Assembly (NCBI GenBank): GCA_048013815.1
Contig: CM106586.1
Coordinates: 13,516,001 to 13,580,000, forward strand
Length of the DNA stretch: 64,000 nucleotides
Direction: 5' to 3'
Source of the DNA: Setoptus koraiensis
Taxonomy: Eukaryota; Arthropoda
Shown: positions 47,761-61,537 of the stretch, piece by piece
Layout: every line of letters begins with the position of its first letter
Position numbering within the stretch: position 1 is the stretch's first letter
The notes under the pieces: generated by a model
Database searches by the model: none
Seen by the model: only the letters and a program-made list of their open reading frames with translations
Told to the model about the DNA's origin: nothing
Position numbers and translations under genes: made by a program

Positions 47761-50700
47761 GCACGCTTGCGACCAGTTATCGGGCAATTTAATATGATTG
47801 CGCTTTGCTTTAGTCAACTTTTAACTCTCAACAATACAATGATGGTACGTGTATGCCGATGGCTGCTTTCATTGGGGCCCGGCACACAATTATGCAGTCC
47901 GGTTACATTTGTGAGAGGGGCGCACAAATACAGTGTTGAAATGGCCGAGGTCAGTGGCGTGGGCCCGCGCGAGGTATGCGAGGGCGCAAGGGATGCTGCG
48001 AGGGGAGCAGCGCTGATTAGTTAATGTTGTGTGTCGCATTGTTAATTGTCTGATTTGCTTTTGTTAGCGCTAGCTCTGTTTACAGTTTACAGTAATGATG
48101 CAACAAACAAAATTTTGTCTCTCTCGCTCTCTCGCTCGTCATTGTCCGCTGTTAAACGTGAGCGACGAAAATAATGAAGCAATCATGACACAACAACACA
48201 AACCGATACAGTTATAAACACATGTAATGGTTCATTAACATTGCCAGTTGCAAAGTTATAAAGTTGTTGCCGTTGTTGTTGCCGTTGTTGTCGCTCTGGC
48301 TGTTGTTGCTCTGACTGTTGTTGTTGCTGTGGCTGTTGTTGCTGGTGGTGGACACAACTCAAATACAACTTGTGTAGCGAGTCGCAACGCCAAGTGAATA
48401 TAGGACAAGATAGCTATTATCGTGTGGCTCGTCCATTGGCCGGCCGGCTGCCAGTTTGGCCAGCTCGCTGTTATTATTACTGGTATTATTACTCTTATGT
48501 ATGTGTATATGAGTGTGTGTGTGTATATTTGCAATAAGTCGTCGTGCCCACTATGTCGTGCCAAGTGGCGGTTGATAGTGATGGGCCCAGCCGCTTTATT
48601 CCGGCCGCTTGATCGGGCCCACAAACAGTGTGTGCCGTTTGTGTTTGCAAACATTGGCCGCCAGGCCTAGCGAATAAGACAAATGCCAGAATAATAACAA
48701 TAATAATAATACTAAGACTATGGCCAGAGTATAAATGCAATACAAGCCATAGGAGGCTTGATTAAAACTCTTTTTTGTTCTTTGCCTATTTTCACGCGAA
48801 CGGCCCCTTTATTTGGTGGCAGCAGCCAGCAAATCTGGCTGTCGGTCTGGCATCATGCACCCGCCAGCTATAGAGTGCAGCCATGGAGTGCAGCCATGGA
48901 GTGAGTGAGGCAATTGCAATTTCTCGCTCATTTCGTATGTCGAAGAGTCGCTCCAATTAACAGCGGTCCCAGGGCTCTTTTCACTGCATAAATGTATATA
49001 TATATAATTTATATCAAAAGAGAAAGAGTGTGCACAGTTGGTTGTTTGTTTGTGTGTGTGTGTGTGTTATGAGAATGCCTGGCGAAATGTTATATAATGT
49101 TGGGCAACGGCAGCATGGCAAAATGGCAAAAAATCACGTACGTCACACGTACGCGTCTGCTCTGATCGCACACACACGCTGCAGCTTATCCCTTAGCTAG
49201 CGACGGGGCCCCTGCTCTGCTGGCAGCGAGCGCTAGTTGGCCCCATTGGCCCCATCGCGCAGCACGCAGAGAGCGGAGAAAAAGTTTCGCGCTCTTATTG
49301 GTCCCAGTTGTTGTTGGTGGCGGCGCTGTCGTTGTCGTCGGCGCTGTTGTTGTCGTCGTCGGCGGTGGGCCCCGTCGGAGGCCGCCGGCGAGCCAGTTGT
49401 GCAGCGCTGGCTGGCTGGCGTGACGGCTAGCAAAAACAATAAATGTTGCTCTATCATTCGAGTGCTCCATTCACTTCTTTAAATTGAATGTGCGTGTGTG
49501 TCGGAGTAAATGTGCGAAATGTGTGTTATTGAATGATGCTCAACCGGGCCAGCTCGTCGTGTCCAATATTGGCGACGCCGACAACGGGCCCAACACGACA
49601 ACAGTGGCGACACCGACAACGACGACGACCTGAAAAGAACTCATTAGTGTCGAGGGCCTGTCACATGCCATATCTGTGCCGCTGCACTGCTCGCAGCGAG
49701 CCAGCCCGATCTGAGCCGGCAACGGGCCCGGCGCGAAGTAACGGGCCCGGCGCGTGTAGCAACGGGCCGGTGTGACGCAACGCCAAGTCGCTCTCAAGCG
49801 GGTTGTCGCAATGTAACAGCGGCAACTGGCAAGACGGCGGCGCCAGGTGAGACACACAGGTGAAGAGTTGAATGTAAGGCAATCAGACAAGTGGAGCGCA
49901 CAACAAATTTTATTTGTGCGCCTCTCGCTTGTGTCTGTTTTTATCTCAAGTCATTGCGAGAAACAATGACTGTTGAGTCTAAGTAATTTCGCTCATTAGC
50001 TTTGTTGTCGGCTGGCTGGCAGGCTGGCTGACTGGCTGACTGGCCAATATATATCAGATGTTGGCAGTGGGGCCCCAGCGCGCGCTGACACAACTGCACA
50101 ACGGCAACGGAACAGCAGCAGCAGCAGCAACACAATAACAGTTGCTGCCAAAACAAAACTGGGCGCCAACAACAGCGGTAATTAGCGACTGTGTGAGGCG
50201 CCAGCGACTCGCCGGGCGCCTCCATTGAGAAAAGATTAGATTAGATTAAAGTAGGCCAGTCTAGACTTGTTTAATTCACAATTCTCACACCGCTGCTGGC
50301 TGGTGGCAGGCAAGCAGCATTGGGCTTGTTTGGTTACCATTGGGCCCGTTCGGGCAGCATCGGGCCGCATTCGGTTGGCGGCGCTAGCGTCGTTAACTAA
50401 CTATCTCCGTTGACTAATGGAAACTCAGGTGAGGCCCGCCGCTCGAGCTGCCGACTGGCAAGTCGGCAAAACATCATCATCAGTGTATGTAGTTGTTGCT
50501 GTTGTTGTTGTTGCTGGTGCCGTCGCTGTTGTTGTCGCCGTTGTTGTTGTTGTCGTTGGGGCCCGAGGGCCATTATTCATGAAGCGGCCGCATAGCGGCC
50601 TCATAGCGGCCTCGTGGAGCAGAATGATCAGCGCCACTTGAAGCTTCATCAGCCACGTTCATCAGGCGCGTTCATCGGGCGCGTTCATTTCCATTCAGCG

Positions 50701-51979
50701 CCAACAACAACAACAGCCCCGTGTGCCAATAATATGAGATGCCTATGCACAAATATCCGCCGCTGAGCCGGCCCCAGTAGATGCGGGCCCCAGCGAGTGT
50801 GTGTGTTAGTGTGTGTGATAATCCCATCCACTTAAATGCTTACAAACTAGCCAGAGCGCCACTAGAGCCGCCAGTTTTGGCGGCTCTAGTGGCTCTTGCT
50901 GGCAGCGGCGCGGCACGCACTTGCCGGGCACAATTTGGCTGGCTTCGTTTGGCGCCCTCAACTGGCTCCCAATCGGCCGAGTGTGGCACTAAAATGGGCC
51001 CCATTCTGGCGCTACAATGGGCCGACTGTGGCGCCACAATCGGCCAGACAGCCAGTCTGGCGCACGTCGCCCGAATGGCGGCCCCAAATGAGCGACACTC
51101 CAGGTGAGCCAGCCAGCCCGTCCGTCTAGCTAGCACAAAAGCGGCCAGCCTGGCAAAAGTGGGCCAAGACACGCCACAACAAACGACGACACGACGAACA
51201 ATCCAGATAGAGAGATCGCACTATTGATGCTGACTTGACAATGATACCTCCGCCAGGTTGCCAGTTTATTGGGGGGTGGGGGGGGGCCGGCGCCATTCAG
51301 GCGACGTGAGCGCTGCTCGCCTGAATAAGCGACAGTTTGCCGGGGATAAGAAAAGGGGCCAGCCACTCATATGCTGGCTGGCTCACTGGCTCACTGGCTC
51401 TCTCACTGGCTGGCTCGGTCGCTGGCTGGCTCATTGGCTGGCTGGGGCGACGGGGGCCGGCCTGGCGAAGGGGCTGGCAAGGGGGCCGGCGACGGGCTGG
51501 CGACGGGTTGACGACGGGGGCCGGCAACGATTTTTGACGATTGCGCATAAATGCATGATGCGCATAACTGTCTGGCGAGCTCTTTTTTGCCCATAGAGCA
51601 CCAGGGGCCCCCACATGCACACCGCTGGCGTGGCCAGTGCAGTGGGGGCCCAGCGTGCTGTGCGAGATTTACGCGGCGCAAACAAAGACTACGGCGATAA
51701 CGGGCCGATATGGCGCACATGGGGCGCGAGTGCGCAACTCGCCAGCAACTGGGGCCAGGGGCGCGATATTGGCGAGCGAGCGAGCGAGCATCAAAAAAGT
51801 TGGGCTCGTTCGTGCGCGCGCCAAGTGATAGCAGCAGCAGCAGCAGCGGCGCGAGCCAGAGTGCAAGTGGATAACGGTAAAGTTGAGGCTTAATTTATTT
51901 TAGTTAGCGGAACAGAACAGATCGAGATTGTTGTTTGTTGTTTGCAGAGCTTAGCCGTTACACGTCGCACATTACCAGT

Positions 51980-52135
51980 CAGACATTACGAGGCGCGCCA
52001 GCGAGACATTACGAGATACTTCGCGCCAGCCAGCCAGCCGCCAGCCAGTCAGCCGAATAGCCAGATATTGCGAGGCCAGCCGATACCGCGAGCCGGCCCA
52101 ACAGCCAGATATTGCGAGGCCAGATAGCCAGCCAG
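51980..52135. repeat. Degenerate 20-24-bp direct repeats
   Basis: A 21-base segment (AGCCAGATATTGCGAGGCCAG, split here as AGCCAGATATTG and CGAGGCCAG) occurs at 52059-52079 and 52103-52123, and a related AGACATTACGAG occurs at about 51981 and 52005. The copies sit just upstream of the TATA-like sequence at 52171. Confidence 0.7.
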
Positions 52136-52559
52136 TCAGGATAATCACCATTAATGAACTGTCATTAGCTTATATATTAATGAACACACACACAATACAC
52201 AGAGCAGCAGTGCACGCAATGACGTTTGGACGAGCCAGTGGTGTTGTTGTTGTCGGCGTTGTCGTTGTTGCGCGCCCATACATGCACATCGGTGCAAAGC
52301 AATATAAATATATTATGTAATATTGTTGCGCGACAACGGCCACATCACACACCGTCTGACAATAAGTGTACAACAACAACAACAACATTACTACTTATGC
52401 AAACTTGTATGACTCATAGGATAGCCGTGTCATTTTGGCGTTGCTCGCATCGCAATATCAGCATTCATCAGAATAGCAGGTGAATATCGACGACGAATCA
52501 TTGGCTCATTGGCCAGCTCAGCCGGCGACAAGTGCGACCAGCTCGCCGATCGAGCCACA

Positions 52560-55500
52560 ATGCAGTGCTCACACCAAAATGAAGACCATGCTGATTATCG
52601 CGGGGGCGTCGCGTCCCAATTGGACAAGCAGCAGCAGCATCAGCAGCAGCAACACAGTGCAATCGCCACAACAAAGAGACAATATCTGGCTAGCCAGAGA
52701 AAATCAATTTCATCATCGGCTGTCGCTCATTGGTCGGCGGCGTCGTCGTTGTCGCCGGTGACAGCCGGCCAGCAGCAACAGCAGCAGCAGATCAATCAAT
52801 CCATTGAGCTGTCGCTGAATGATAGCTTGCGTCCACCACTGCAAACAACAACAAACAAAATGACAACAACTCATTATGATACAAGCGAGTGGTCAGAGGT
52901 AAGTAACGGTAAATTTGGCAATTTTGTTGCCATTGGCGCACACACAAATCAAAGTGAACAGCAAACAAGCAGCACAACGTCGATCACAACAACGTGCAAT
53001 ATTACGTGCAATTTGCAGCAAAACAACGAATCGCCAACAGATTCAGGTAACAGTTCCATACTGACCAGTTCCATGTCGTCGTCCTCTTCGAATTCCATTG
53101 CGTCTGGCCACGAGCAGCACCAGCACCAGCAGCAGGCTCAGCGCCAGCAGCACCAGCAGCCCCATCATCACCCAAATCATAATCATAATTCATATCGTCA
53201 TAGGCGTCATTCTTATCAAGTGTCATCATCGCAGTCTAACAGTGGCGCCACTGTCGCCATTAGACAACACAGCCAGAGAAGCAGCGGCAGCAAAAATCTA
53301 TTTGGGCAGCATCGTTCATTAGTGTCATCAATTGATGTAGATATAGAGACATCATCGGCGGCAGCAGTAGCACAACAACAAATTATCGAATCGGATCAGA
53401 TCACTGCCAATCAGACAGTTACAATCGACAGTGAGGCCAAACAATTGAACGCCAGCAACAACAACAACAGCAACAACAACAGCAACGACGATGCCACAGA
53501 CAACATAATGTTGCAAGAAAACAACAACAACAACAATCAATTAGTTAACAGCAACAACAACAACGCAATGAGCAACAGCAGCGACAACAGCAGCAGCAGC
53601 TGTATGTCGCCATTCAATAGTAACAGTTACATTACATCATCGTTTTCGGCGCCAAGCTCGCGTTCGGCGTCGTCGTCTTCTTCTTCCATGGAAGTGCAGC
53701 CAGCGGTGGTTGCAACAACAAACGGCACAACAACAGCAACATTGCCAACAGAAACAATGACAACCGCATCCAATTTATGTTATATATTGTCCAGTGACCA
53801 CACCAATATTACTTGCCAATATATTAGCGGCACAAGCCGCGCCAGCAACAATATCGATAATTTTATTATTAACGATACCAGCAGCAGCAACAATAATGAT
53901 GATGATGACAAGAATGATACGACGTCTTTTATACGCCCTGATGATTGCATTTCGTCATTGACAGCCGCAGCGGCAGCAGCAGCAGCAACAACAACATCAA
54001 GTGCACAATCAACTGGCCAATTCACTCAATTATCCATGCAGTGCACCAGTGCCAACAACAGCAACAACAACAACAACAACTCGGCGCCCCAAACAAACCA
54101 ATGCGCTCATAAGCTCATCGAACAGTTATTGCTGGATAATTGCAGTAATAAAATCAAAAGTTCCCTCCACAACAATAATGCCAATACAACGAGCGGCCCA
54201 CACAACAACAATTGCCGGCGAGCCCCGATCGGGCAGGCCCAATTGATGGCGCAATGGGGCCACCTCAGATCACCGAGAAAGAGATCATTAGAGTGCGCAG
54301 AAAAGGTCCACTCACTGACAGCAAGCACAACGAGCACAACGGGGCCAACCAGGCCAACGAGGGGGCCCCCTTCGCCAGCAGCAGCAGCCGGCACAAATCG
54401 CCATAAAGCCGCCAACAACAATATTAGCCGATTGGCTCGTTTGTTGGGCGCAACGCGCCTCGCCAAACACATCAGAGCGGCGAGGTCGCTGAGACAATTA
54501 AACGATTACATGATGCAAGACCATTTAGATTGGCACCAAACAATTTTGATGCCGCTGACCAGCGCAATGAGCGCGGCGCTGGCGCAACAAACATTGGCGG
54601 CCGGTTGCCCTGTGTTGGGCGCCGGTTTGGCCGCATCGGCCCGTTCGGCCGGTTCGATCAGTTTGGCCGGTTCGGTCAGTGTGGCCAGTGAAAACAACAA
54701 ACGTATTTGTCGCGACAATGCAACAACAGCAACAACAACCGCCAGCGACTTGATGATGGCGATAAATGATAATGATGAGCCCACTGTCATGCGTCAGCAA
54801 ATAGTCGACGAAACAGACGAAACGGACGAAACGGACGAAACGGACGAAACGGACGAAATGGACGAAATAGACGAAATAGACGAATACAATAATTATTTGA
54901 GCGAGTGCGCCACGAAAGGGCGCCCACAAGCCACCATTGTCGGACACGGCAATTCATTTAAATGGTCGGATAAAAAGAAGAGAAGAAATGATACAGAAAT
55001 TTACAATAACACTAATAATAATAGTAGCAGCAACTGTAACAGTAGATACACTAGTTTGCAATGTGTTACTACTCTGTCGGACACAACAACAACTACAACC
55101 GCCATTGATAATATAGAGTGTTTGCCATTAAAATTAAATGATGATTATGATCGTGCCAGCAACGGCAAAAGTGCCACTGCTGCCACGGGGGCCGCCGCCA
55201 CCGTCGCCGATATCAGTTTATATGATCACGACAACGATAGTCGACTCAGACTTAACCCAGCGGCGCCACTGCCAACAAACCCGAACCCGAACCCAAATCC
55301 AGCCCCAGCTCCAAATCCAATGCACCCGTCAGCTGACTGTCAAAGAGGCGAGCTATTAGAGTTGATCTTGCCAGCAGCAGCGACAACAACGAGTGCGGGG
55401 GAATGGCCTCGCTCTACGGGGGAGGAGGAGGCTGTTGAATGGAGGCGAAAAAGAAAAAATTGCCCTTGCCGTTTGTGGCGATCAAATAAATGGCAAGAGG

Positions 55501-56306
55501 CATCTATTAGGGGAGCCACAGCGACGGTGTTATGTTGTAAGTGTTATGTAAGTAGTTGCAGCTCTAGTAGCGAGTTGCACGGTGCTTTAAATTGGGCAAA
55601 CAACCAGCCGCCAGTTGAACATGATTTTGTGGGCCCCACCAGCGACACTAGAAGCCAAAAGATGCCGAGAGGGGGCCAGCAAAAAGTTGGCCACTGTCGG
55701 TGGGGCCCCAAAAGTGGGGCCCACTTGCCAGGCAAAAACAGTAAGTTGCGCTGGCATTACAGGCACTACAGGAATTACGGGCACTACAGGCACTACGGGC
55801 ATTACGGGCACTACAGGCACTACAGGCACTACAGAACCGACAAGCCGGCCCAAAATACCCATTACCCCGCTTATCTGGTTAGATCGTTGGCTGGCAGTTG
55901 GCGCTGTTGCAGTGAGTTGGCCAGCAGCAGTTGTGATGCCAGCAGCAGCGGCACCAGCTCAAATGGAGATTTCAACAATTTCATTCCAATCCATTTCAGC
56001 GACAACACCAATAATAGACAGCGGCAGCAACTTGAATTGCAACTGCACCAACTAGAACAAGTGGATAGTCCGACCGGCGGCTCGGTTTCGAATTGCACGA
56101 GCCACTGGCGACGGCCAGTCGAGTGTCGGTGCAACGAACAAGCGGATAAGAGCCAGCGAAGAAGAAAAAGAATAAGAAGGGGGCCGCCATATTACGAGGG
56201 CGCCCGTGGTGGCGCGATCATCAATACAACGGCGACAACAAGATTGCGCACTGGCGACAATCGTATTTGTGTCGTTCGTTGTAGACGCCAGCAGCGCCAA
56301 CAACAA

Positions 56307-56344
<38 letters not shown>

Positions 56345-59300
56345 ACAGCAACAACAACAACAACAGCGACAGCGACAACAACAACAGCGACAACAACAGC
56401 GACAACAACTGCAACTAGAGAAAGAAATTAGACTCAAGATGGGCCTCGCTCGCCGCCGCCATGACGAGTATCAGTGTCAATTGTGCAATGATAGGGCCGC
56501 TTATCGAGCCACTTTTTCTGGTTTCGGCAAGCGAGCGCATATGGCCTCGTGGCAAGAGTGTGGCCAGTGGGCGCCGTCTATTTACAAGACGGCGAGCGAG
56601 GGTGCACAAGCCGACGACGACGACGACGACGACGACGAAGAGGGAGAGGGAGAAGAAGACATCAAACGGCACCATCATGATTATGACAAACAGACAAGTA
56701 TTGCAAACAAACAAGATAAGACCACGAGCCACGTTTATCCGGGCCACCCTGATCCAGCCAGTTCCTCCAGTGAGCTCGGCCACGGGCCACCAATCAAAAG
56801 AGCAAACCAATCCAAAATATCTACTCAATATCCATTCAATGGGCCCGTCGCTGGCGAAATAAACTGGCCCCATCGCTGCGCCCGTCGCTGTGCCCGTCGC
56901 TGTGGTCTCGAATCGGGCTGCTCGGGCCGTTGGGGCCCGAGCCATTTGGGTAGCGCCCAAATAAAAGGGCATCCACATCACAGTGACGATGATGATGGCA
57001 TCAATAATAATCACATGAGTGCGAGTGATACAAGCGGCACAGATGATGCATTTGCAAACAAGCCCATGACAGGCGGCCTAGACGCCAGCGCGACAAGCAG
57101 CCAGTCGCAAGCAAAGGGAAACAACAACAACGACAACAACAGCAACGACAGCGACAGCAGCAACGACAACGACAACGACAACGAAACAGATATAACGACG
57201 AAACGACGACAAACAGCCAACATGACGGCAGCAATGGCAACTGCAACAAAAGCACCGAGTAAACAACTCAAAAGTAAACAACGGCAACAACAACAACAAC
57301 AGCAACAACGGCTCAACAACATGCACACTAATGATGCTGGTCCGATGATGCAAGGCTTTTCATGCCGGCCAACAGACCTGCTAGCTGGCCAAAATGAGCA
57401 GCGCCGCTGCGTGAATGAGCGGCCGCGATCTAGCCGTCGGTCGTGGGCCAACAAACAGCTAGATAGTGGCAATTGCGTAACTGCTGCTAACACCAATCCA
57501 AGCGGCAACCCAAACAACAGCAACAACAACACCGACAACGACAACACTGCAACAGCAACCACATCAGCTGTCCGCTCGACTGAAACTGTTACCCCGTGGG
57601 GCCCCGGGGCGCTGGCGAGCCAGCTCGCCAGCGAGCTCGAAACAACGACGACAACAACAACAGCGACAACAACAACGGCGGCAACGGCAGCGGCGCCAAC
57701 GGAATCAGCGCGGCCCCAATTTGGACAATTTTGCTGGCTTGCCGGCCGCTCAGAGCGGCCACTGGCGGCTGACAAATTGTGCAGCGAACAGCTCACAGGG
57801 CCCGGCTCAAATAGAGTAGTAAGCCGCTCAACGTGCTCGCTATCATCATCGCGAGCGGCACCGTTGGCGTCGCCATCGCAACCGCGGGCGCATGCAGGGG
57901 CCGCCGACGGTGCGCTTATGCAACAACCGCAACAACTGCAAACAAAAACAACAACAAACAACGACTCGGCCATTCATGGGAACAAGTGCAATAATAATAA
58001 TAATGATAATAATGATAATAACAACAAAGATAATGATCGTGGGCGGCCGTGGCCTTATTACGAGTGCGGCGGCGGCGGCCAGCAGGTTAGTGAGAAACAA
58101 TTGACCAGTGTCAGATCGCCAGCAGCTGTTGTTGTGGCGCAACACACACATAATGACGTAATCGAACAGCAACCACAGCATCAACAACAACAGCATCAAC
58201 AACAACAGCATCAACAACAAGCAAAACAACCACTGACAACAAATGCTGGCGAGATGCTGTCGCCCCGTCGTCGTCGGCCAGCAGCAGATATGCCGCTGGC
58301 CAGCGGCAATGATGAGCACTCGCTGTGCGAATACGAGCCGTCGCTGCTGCTGGCCATGCAACGGGGCGCCCCACACAAGCACCCTACCGGCAGTGACACA
58401 AATCAGCGCCAGCACCAGCAAACAACGACAACAACACGCCAAGACCCTTGCAACAGCAAGACAACAACAAACAAGCAGCCCAGCAGCCATTATTATTGGC
58501 GCCTCATGCAAGATTTGCCGTCGCGCTCCTCCTCGTCCTCGTCCAATTCGTGTCTGGCCAACGGGGCCCCGTCGCCGGGGCCCGCGTCACCCCTGAACTT
58601 GCCTTACGAGGCGTCGTCGCCGTGCCTGTCGGATATGTCCGAATTGTCGCCCACTCTGTCGGAATCGCTGCACTTGCCCACAATGAGCTCGTCGTCGTCA
58701 TCGTCGTTGTCGCTGTCGAAAATCGACCACGACGATGAGTTCAACAACAACAACAACGACGACGACGACATCAGCGACAACGTCGACAACGTCGACAACG
58801 TCGACAACGAGGCCGCCAATTGGTGCAACCTGGCGGACACCACCGAAAGTGATACAAAACAGCTGATCAGAAATATTGACAAGTGGCAGTGTCACCTGAG
58901 ACAAACACTGACAGATTGCAGCGTCGACTGTGATGAGCTCGATAACGGGCCCCAACTGCTAATGTGGCGCCTGTCGTCGTGTCAGGGGCAATTACGCTGC
59001 TGCGACAAGCAGTCAGAGAGGGGCCAGTTGCGCAAATCGCCGCTGGCCGGCGACAACGTTCTCGAGGCGCTAATTGCGAGAGGTGCAACGCTTAATTGCG
59101 CCAACAACAATGTGATAATGGCATCGTGCGCCGACCAGCAACAACAGCCGCCGCATCAGTTTAGCCAGGCAGACAAATTAGCGGCGCTTCCGATCTGCGA
59201 TGCCATCGGTAACTGCGAGTCCATTTGTAAGGGTCATTCCGTGACCAACTGTGATTTTGCTGGCAAGCCGGCAAGCTCTTCCTATATTTACACGGATATG

Positions 59301-61504
59301 ACGGCAGCCGGTAGGCCGGACAGAGCGGGCGGATGCGCGCTAGCGGGCTACTCGAGCAACCGCACCAGCCAGACGATAGATGAAGAGGACACAAATTCAA
59401 TTTTGTATCTATTGGAGGGCGCGCCAGCGTCGGATTGCGGCGGCCAGCTGAGCGGTGCCTGTTCGGCGGCGGGTGTCGCCGATCGGTGGAGCCCGCTGAG
59501 CGACGGCTGCCACTCGGCCGCATCATCGGGCGGCCCCTTCGAAACGGACCGGCCCGACGGTCGCGGTAGCGCCGGCAAGCTGCACTGCTGCAGATCGACT
59601 GACAGGCAGGGCTGGCAAGCCCAACAACAACAGCAACAACAGCAGCAACAGCAGCAACAGCAGCAACAGCGGCAACAGCAACAAACGCACCAGCGCCTGA
59701 AACAACAGCAACTGCAGCAGCCGAGGCATAATCAATTAGAGCTGCTGGGCTCATCGTGCCCCAAGAAGCTGGCCAGCCAGCTCGACGACGACGACGACGA
59801 CGACAGTGAGCAGCAGCGACAACACCAGCAACTGCAATTGCAACTGCAACAACAGCGCCAACAACAACAACAACTGCAACAGCAGCGCCAAATGGCCGAG
59901 CAAAGAGCAGCGGACGAGGACGACGATTATTTCTACGACGAGGACTTTGCCGCCGATGATGAAGCCTGCACAACAGCAACAACAGCAACAGCAACAACAA
60001 CCACAACAACAGCTAACCATTTCGGTCTGGCCGTAGTGGGGCCAGCGGCCCAATTATCGTCGCTAGTCAATGGGCAAATCCAAAGCGGTCAAGCGTCATC
60101 AAATGGCGGGCGTGTTTTGCCTGGGGCCAGCGGCCAACAAGGCAGCAGCAGTAGCAGCGTTTGTGGCCCCAGCACAACTGACACTGTAACGGGTAGCGGT
60201 GCCGTTAGAGCTATTAGAGGCCGGGTTGCTTGTTGCAGTTGCGTCAGTTGTTGTAGTGGTCGCTCATCAGCGGCCACCACTGGGCCCCAGACCCGGGCCC
60301 AGGCCCAGGCCGAGCCGCAGCCTGCACGAGCTTCCTTGGCAGTGGCGCTCGTGCAAGCCCTGACATCATCAGCTACACGCGGCGCCGTCACGACAACAAC
60401 AACAACAACAACAACATTACATCAGCTTGGCTTGGGCCCCCGCACAACCGCTACCAGCACTGCACAGGCCGCCGGCAACAACGACAATGAGCACAACAGC
60501 AGCAACAACAACAACAACGACAACAGCAACAACAACGACAACAGCAGCAGCAACAACAACAACGACAACAGCAACAACCCCCTCGACGACAGCTTCAGCC
60601 TGGCCGGTTCACCAGTGTGCGCTAAAAGCGAGGGCGCCCATACAGCAACAACGCTGGCCAGCAGCGCCGCTGTGACAAATATCAATATTATTAATACAAC
60701 AACCGGGGATGGAAAACATTTGGTTGAGCGGCCAGCTCGAGATGGCGCCTCGTTTGTTTGTGTGTCTGCTTGCGACGGACAACAACCGCTGACCGCCGAC
60801 TGTCAGTGTGGCGGCGCATCGGGCGGAAGTGAGCGAGCTGACTGTGGCAGCAGTGATTGCGGGGCCAGTTGGTCAGCAGCGCCGTTGCGTTCATCCAGTC
60901 AATTGGTTGAGCATAGTCAAATGGACAGCACAACGTCAATAACCGCAGCAGCAGCAACAACGACAACAACAACAGCGACAACAGCGACAACAACGACAAC
61001 GACGACAACAACAACTCGTGGCGATGCCAATTGCTGTGCGGCCAATTCAAGTGAAACTGAAACTAATTCAGATGAAATCGACCAAGAGCCATCGGGGCTT
61101 GTTTGCGGCCACACAGCGTTTGCGTCTGGATGCGCCGAGCCCCCCAAAGTGGACAGCAGCGCCGCCAGTGGCGGGCCGCTCAAGTTGGATGGCGCGTCAA
61201 ACAAGTGGCATAACGACCACTCGGCCTATCATGACAAGGTGCATGAGGGCGAGAGTGCATCATCGACTCTGGCGGCCACAACAACAACCACAACGACAAC
61301 AGCAACTGCGCCAACAACAGCAGCAGCAACTGCGCCAGCAACAACAACTGCGCCAACAACGACAACAACTGCGCCAACAACGACAACAACAGGGGCCTCG
61401 TTGTGCAGCCAGATAATCAATAATGCAGGCGCCGACAACGACGCTTCTCAAGCGGCCCCACAGGCCAAATTGAAAATTTGCCATTATTCAGCTCAGCCGC
61501 AGCC

Positions 61505-61537
<33 letters not shown>

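Larger units (their letters stand above)
45116..52424. other. Non-coding region with shift to GC-rich, GGGCC-dense sequence
   Basis: No recognisable protein in 7.3 kb. The left 1.3 kb is AT-rich like the rest of the window; from about 46.9 kb the sequence becomes GC-richer and dense in GGGCC, GGCCAG and GGCGCC motifs. It contains an 18-base tandem duplication (46138-46173), a 16-base tandem array of Myb-like sites (47664-47760), TGGC-rich direct repeats (51370-51450), CTG/CAG tracts (50105-50130, 51826-51848), and a cluster of 20-24-base repeats (51980-52135). Three strong donor-like CAG|GTGAG sites (GT at 49847, 50429 and 51104) suggest alternative leader exons of the giant gene downstream. 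A TATA-like TATATATTAA lies at 52171-52180. Confidence 0.5.

Noticed and set aside
52897..52905. Perfect donor-like GAG|GTAAGT inside the giant frame
   Set aside because: The same frame stays open and coding-like immediately afterwards and no acceptor need was found; recorded but not used as an exon end.
57011..57973. 320-codon minus-strand frame, and other minus-strand Leu/Val/Cys-rich frames from 53 to 63.5 kb
   Set aside because: They are antisense shadows of polyQ/polyN/polyT/polyA coding triplets of the giant plus-strand gene. Their content is homopolymeric and no family signature appears.
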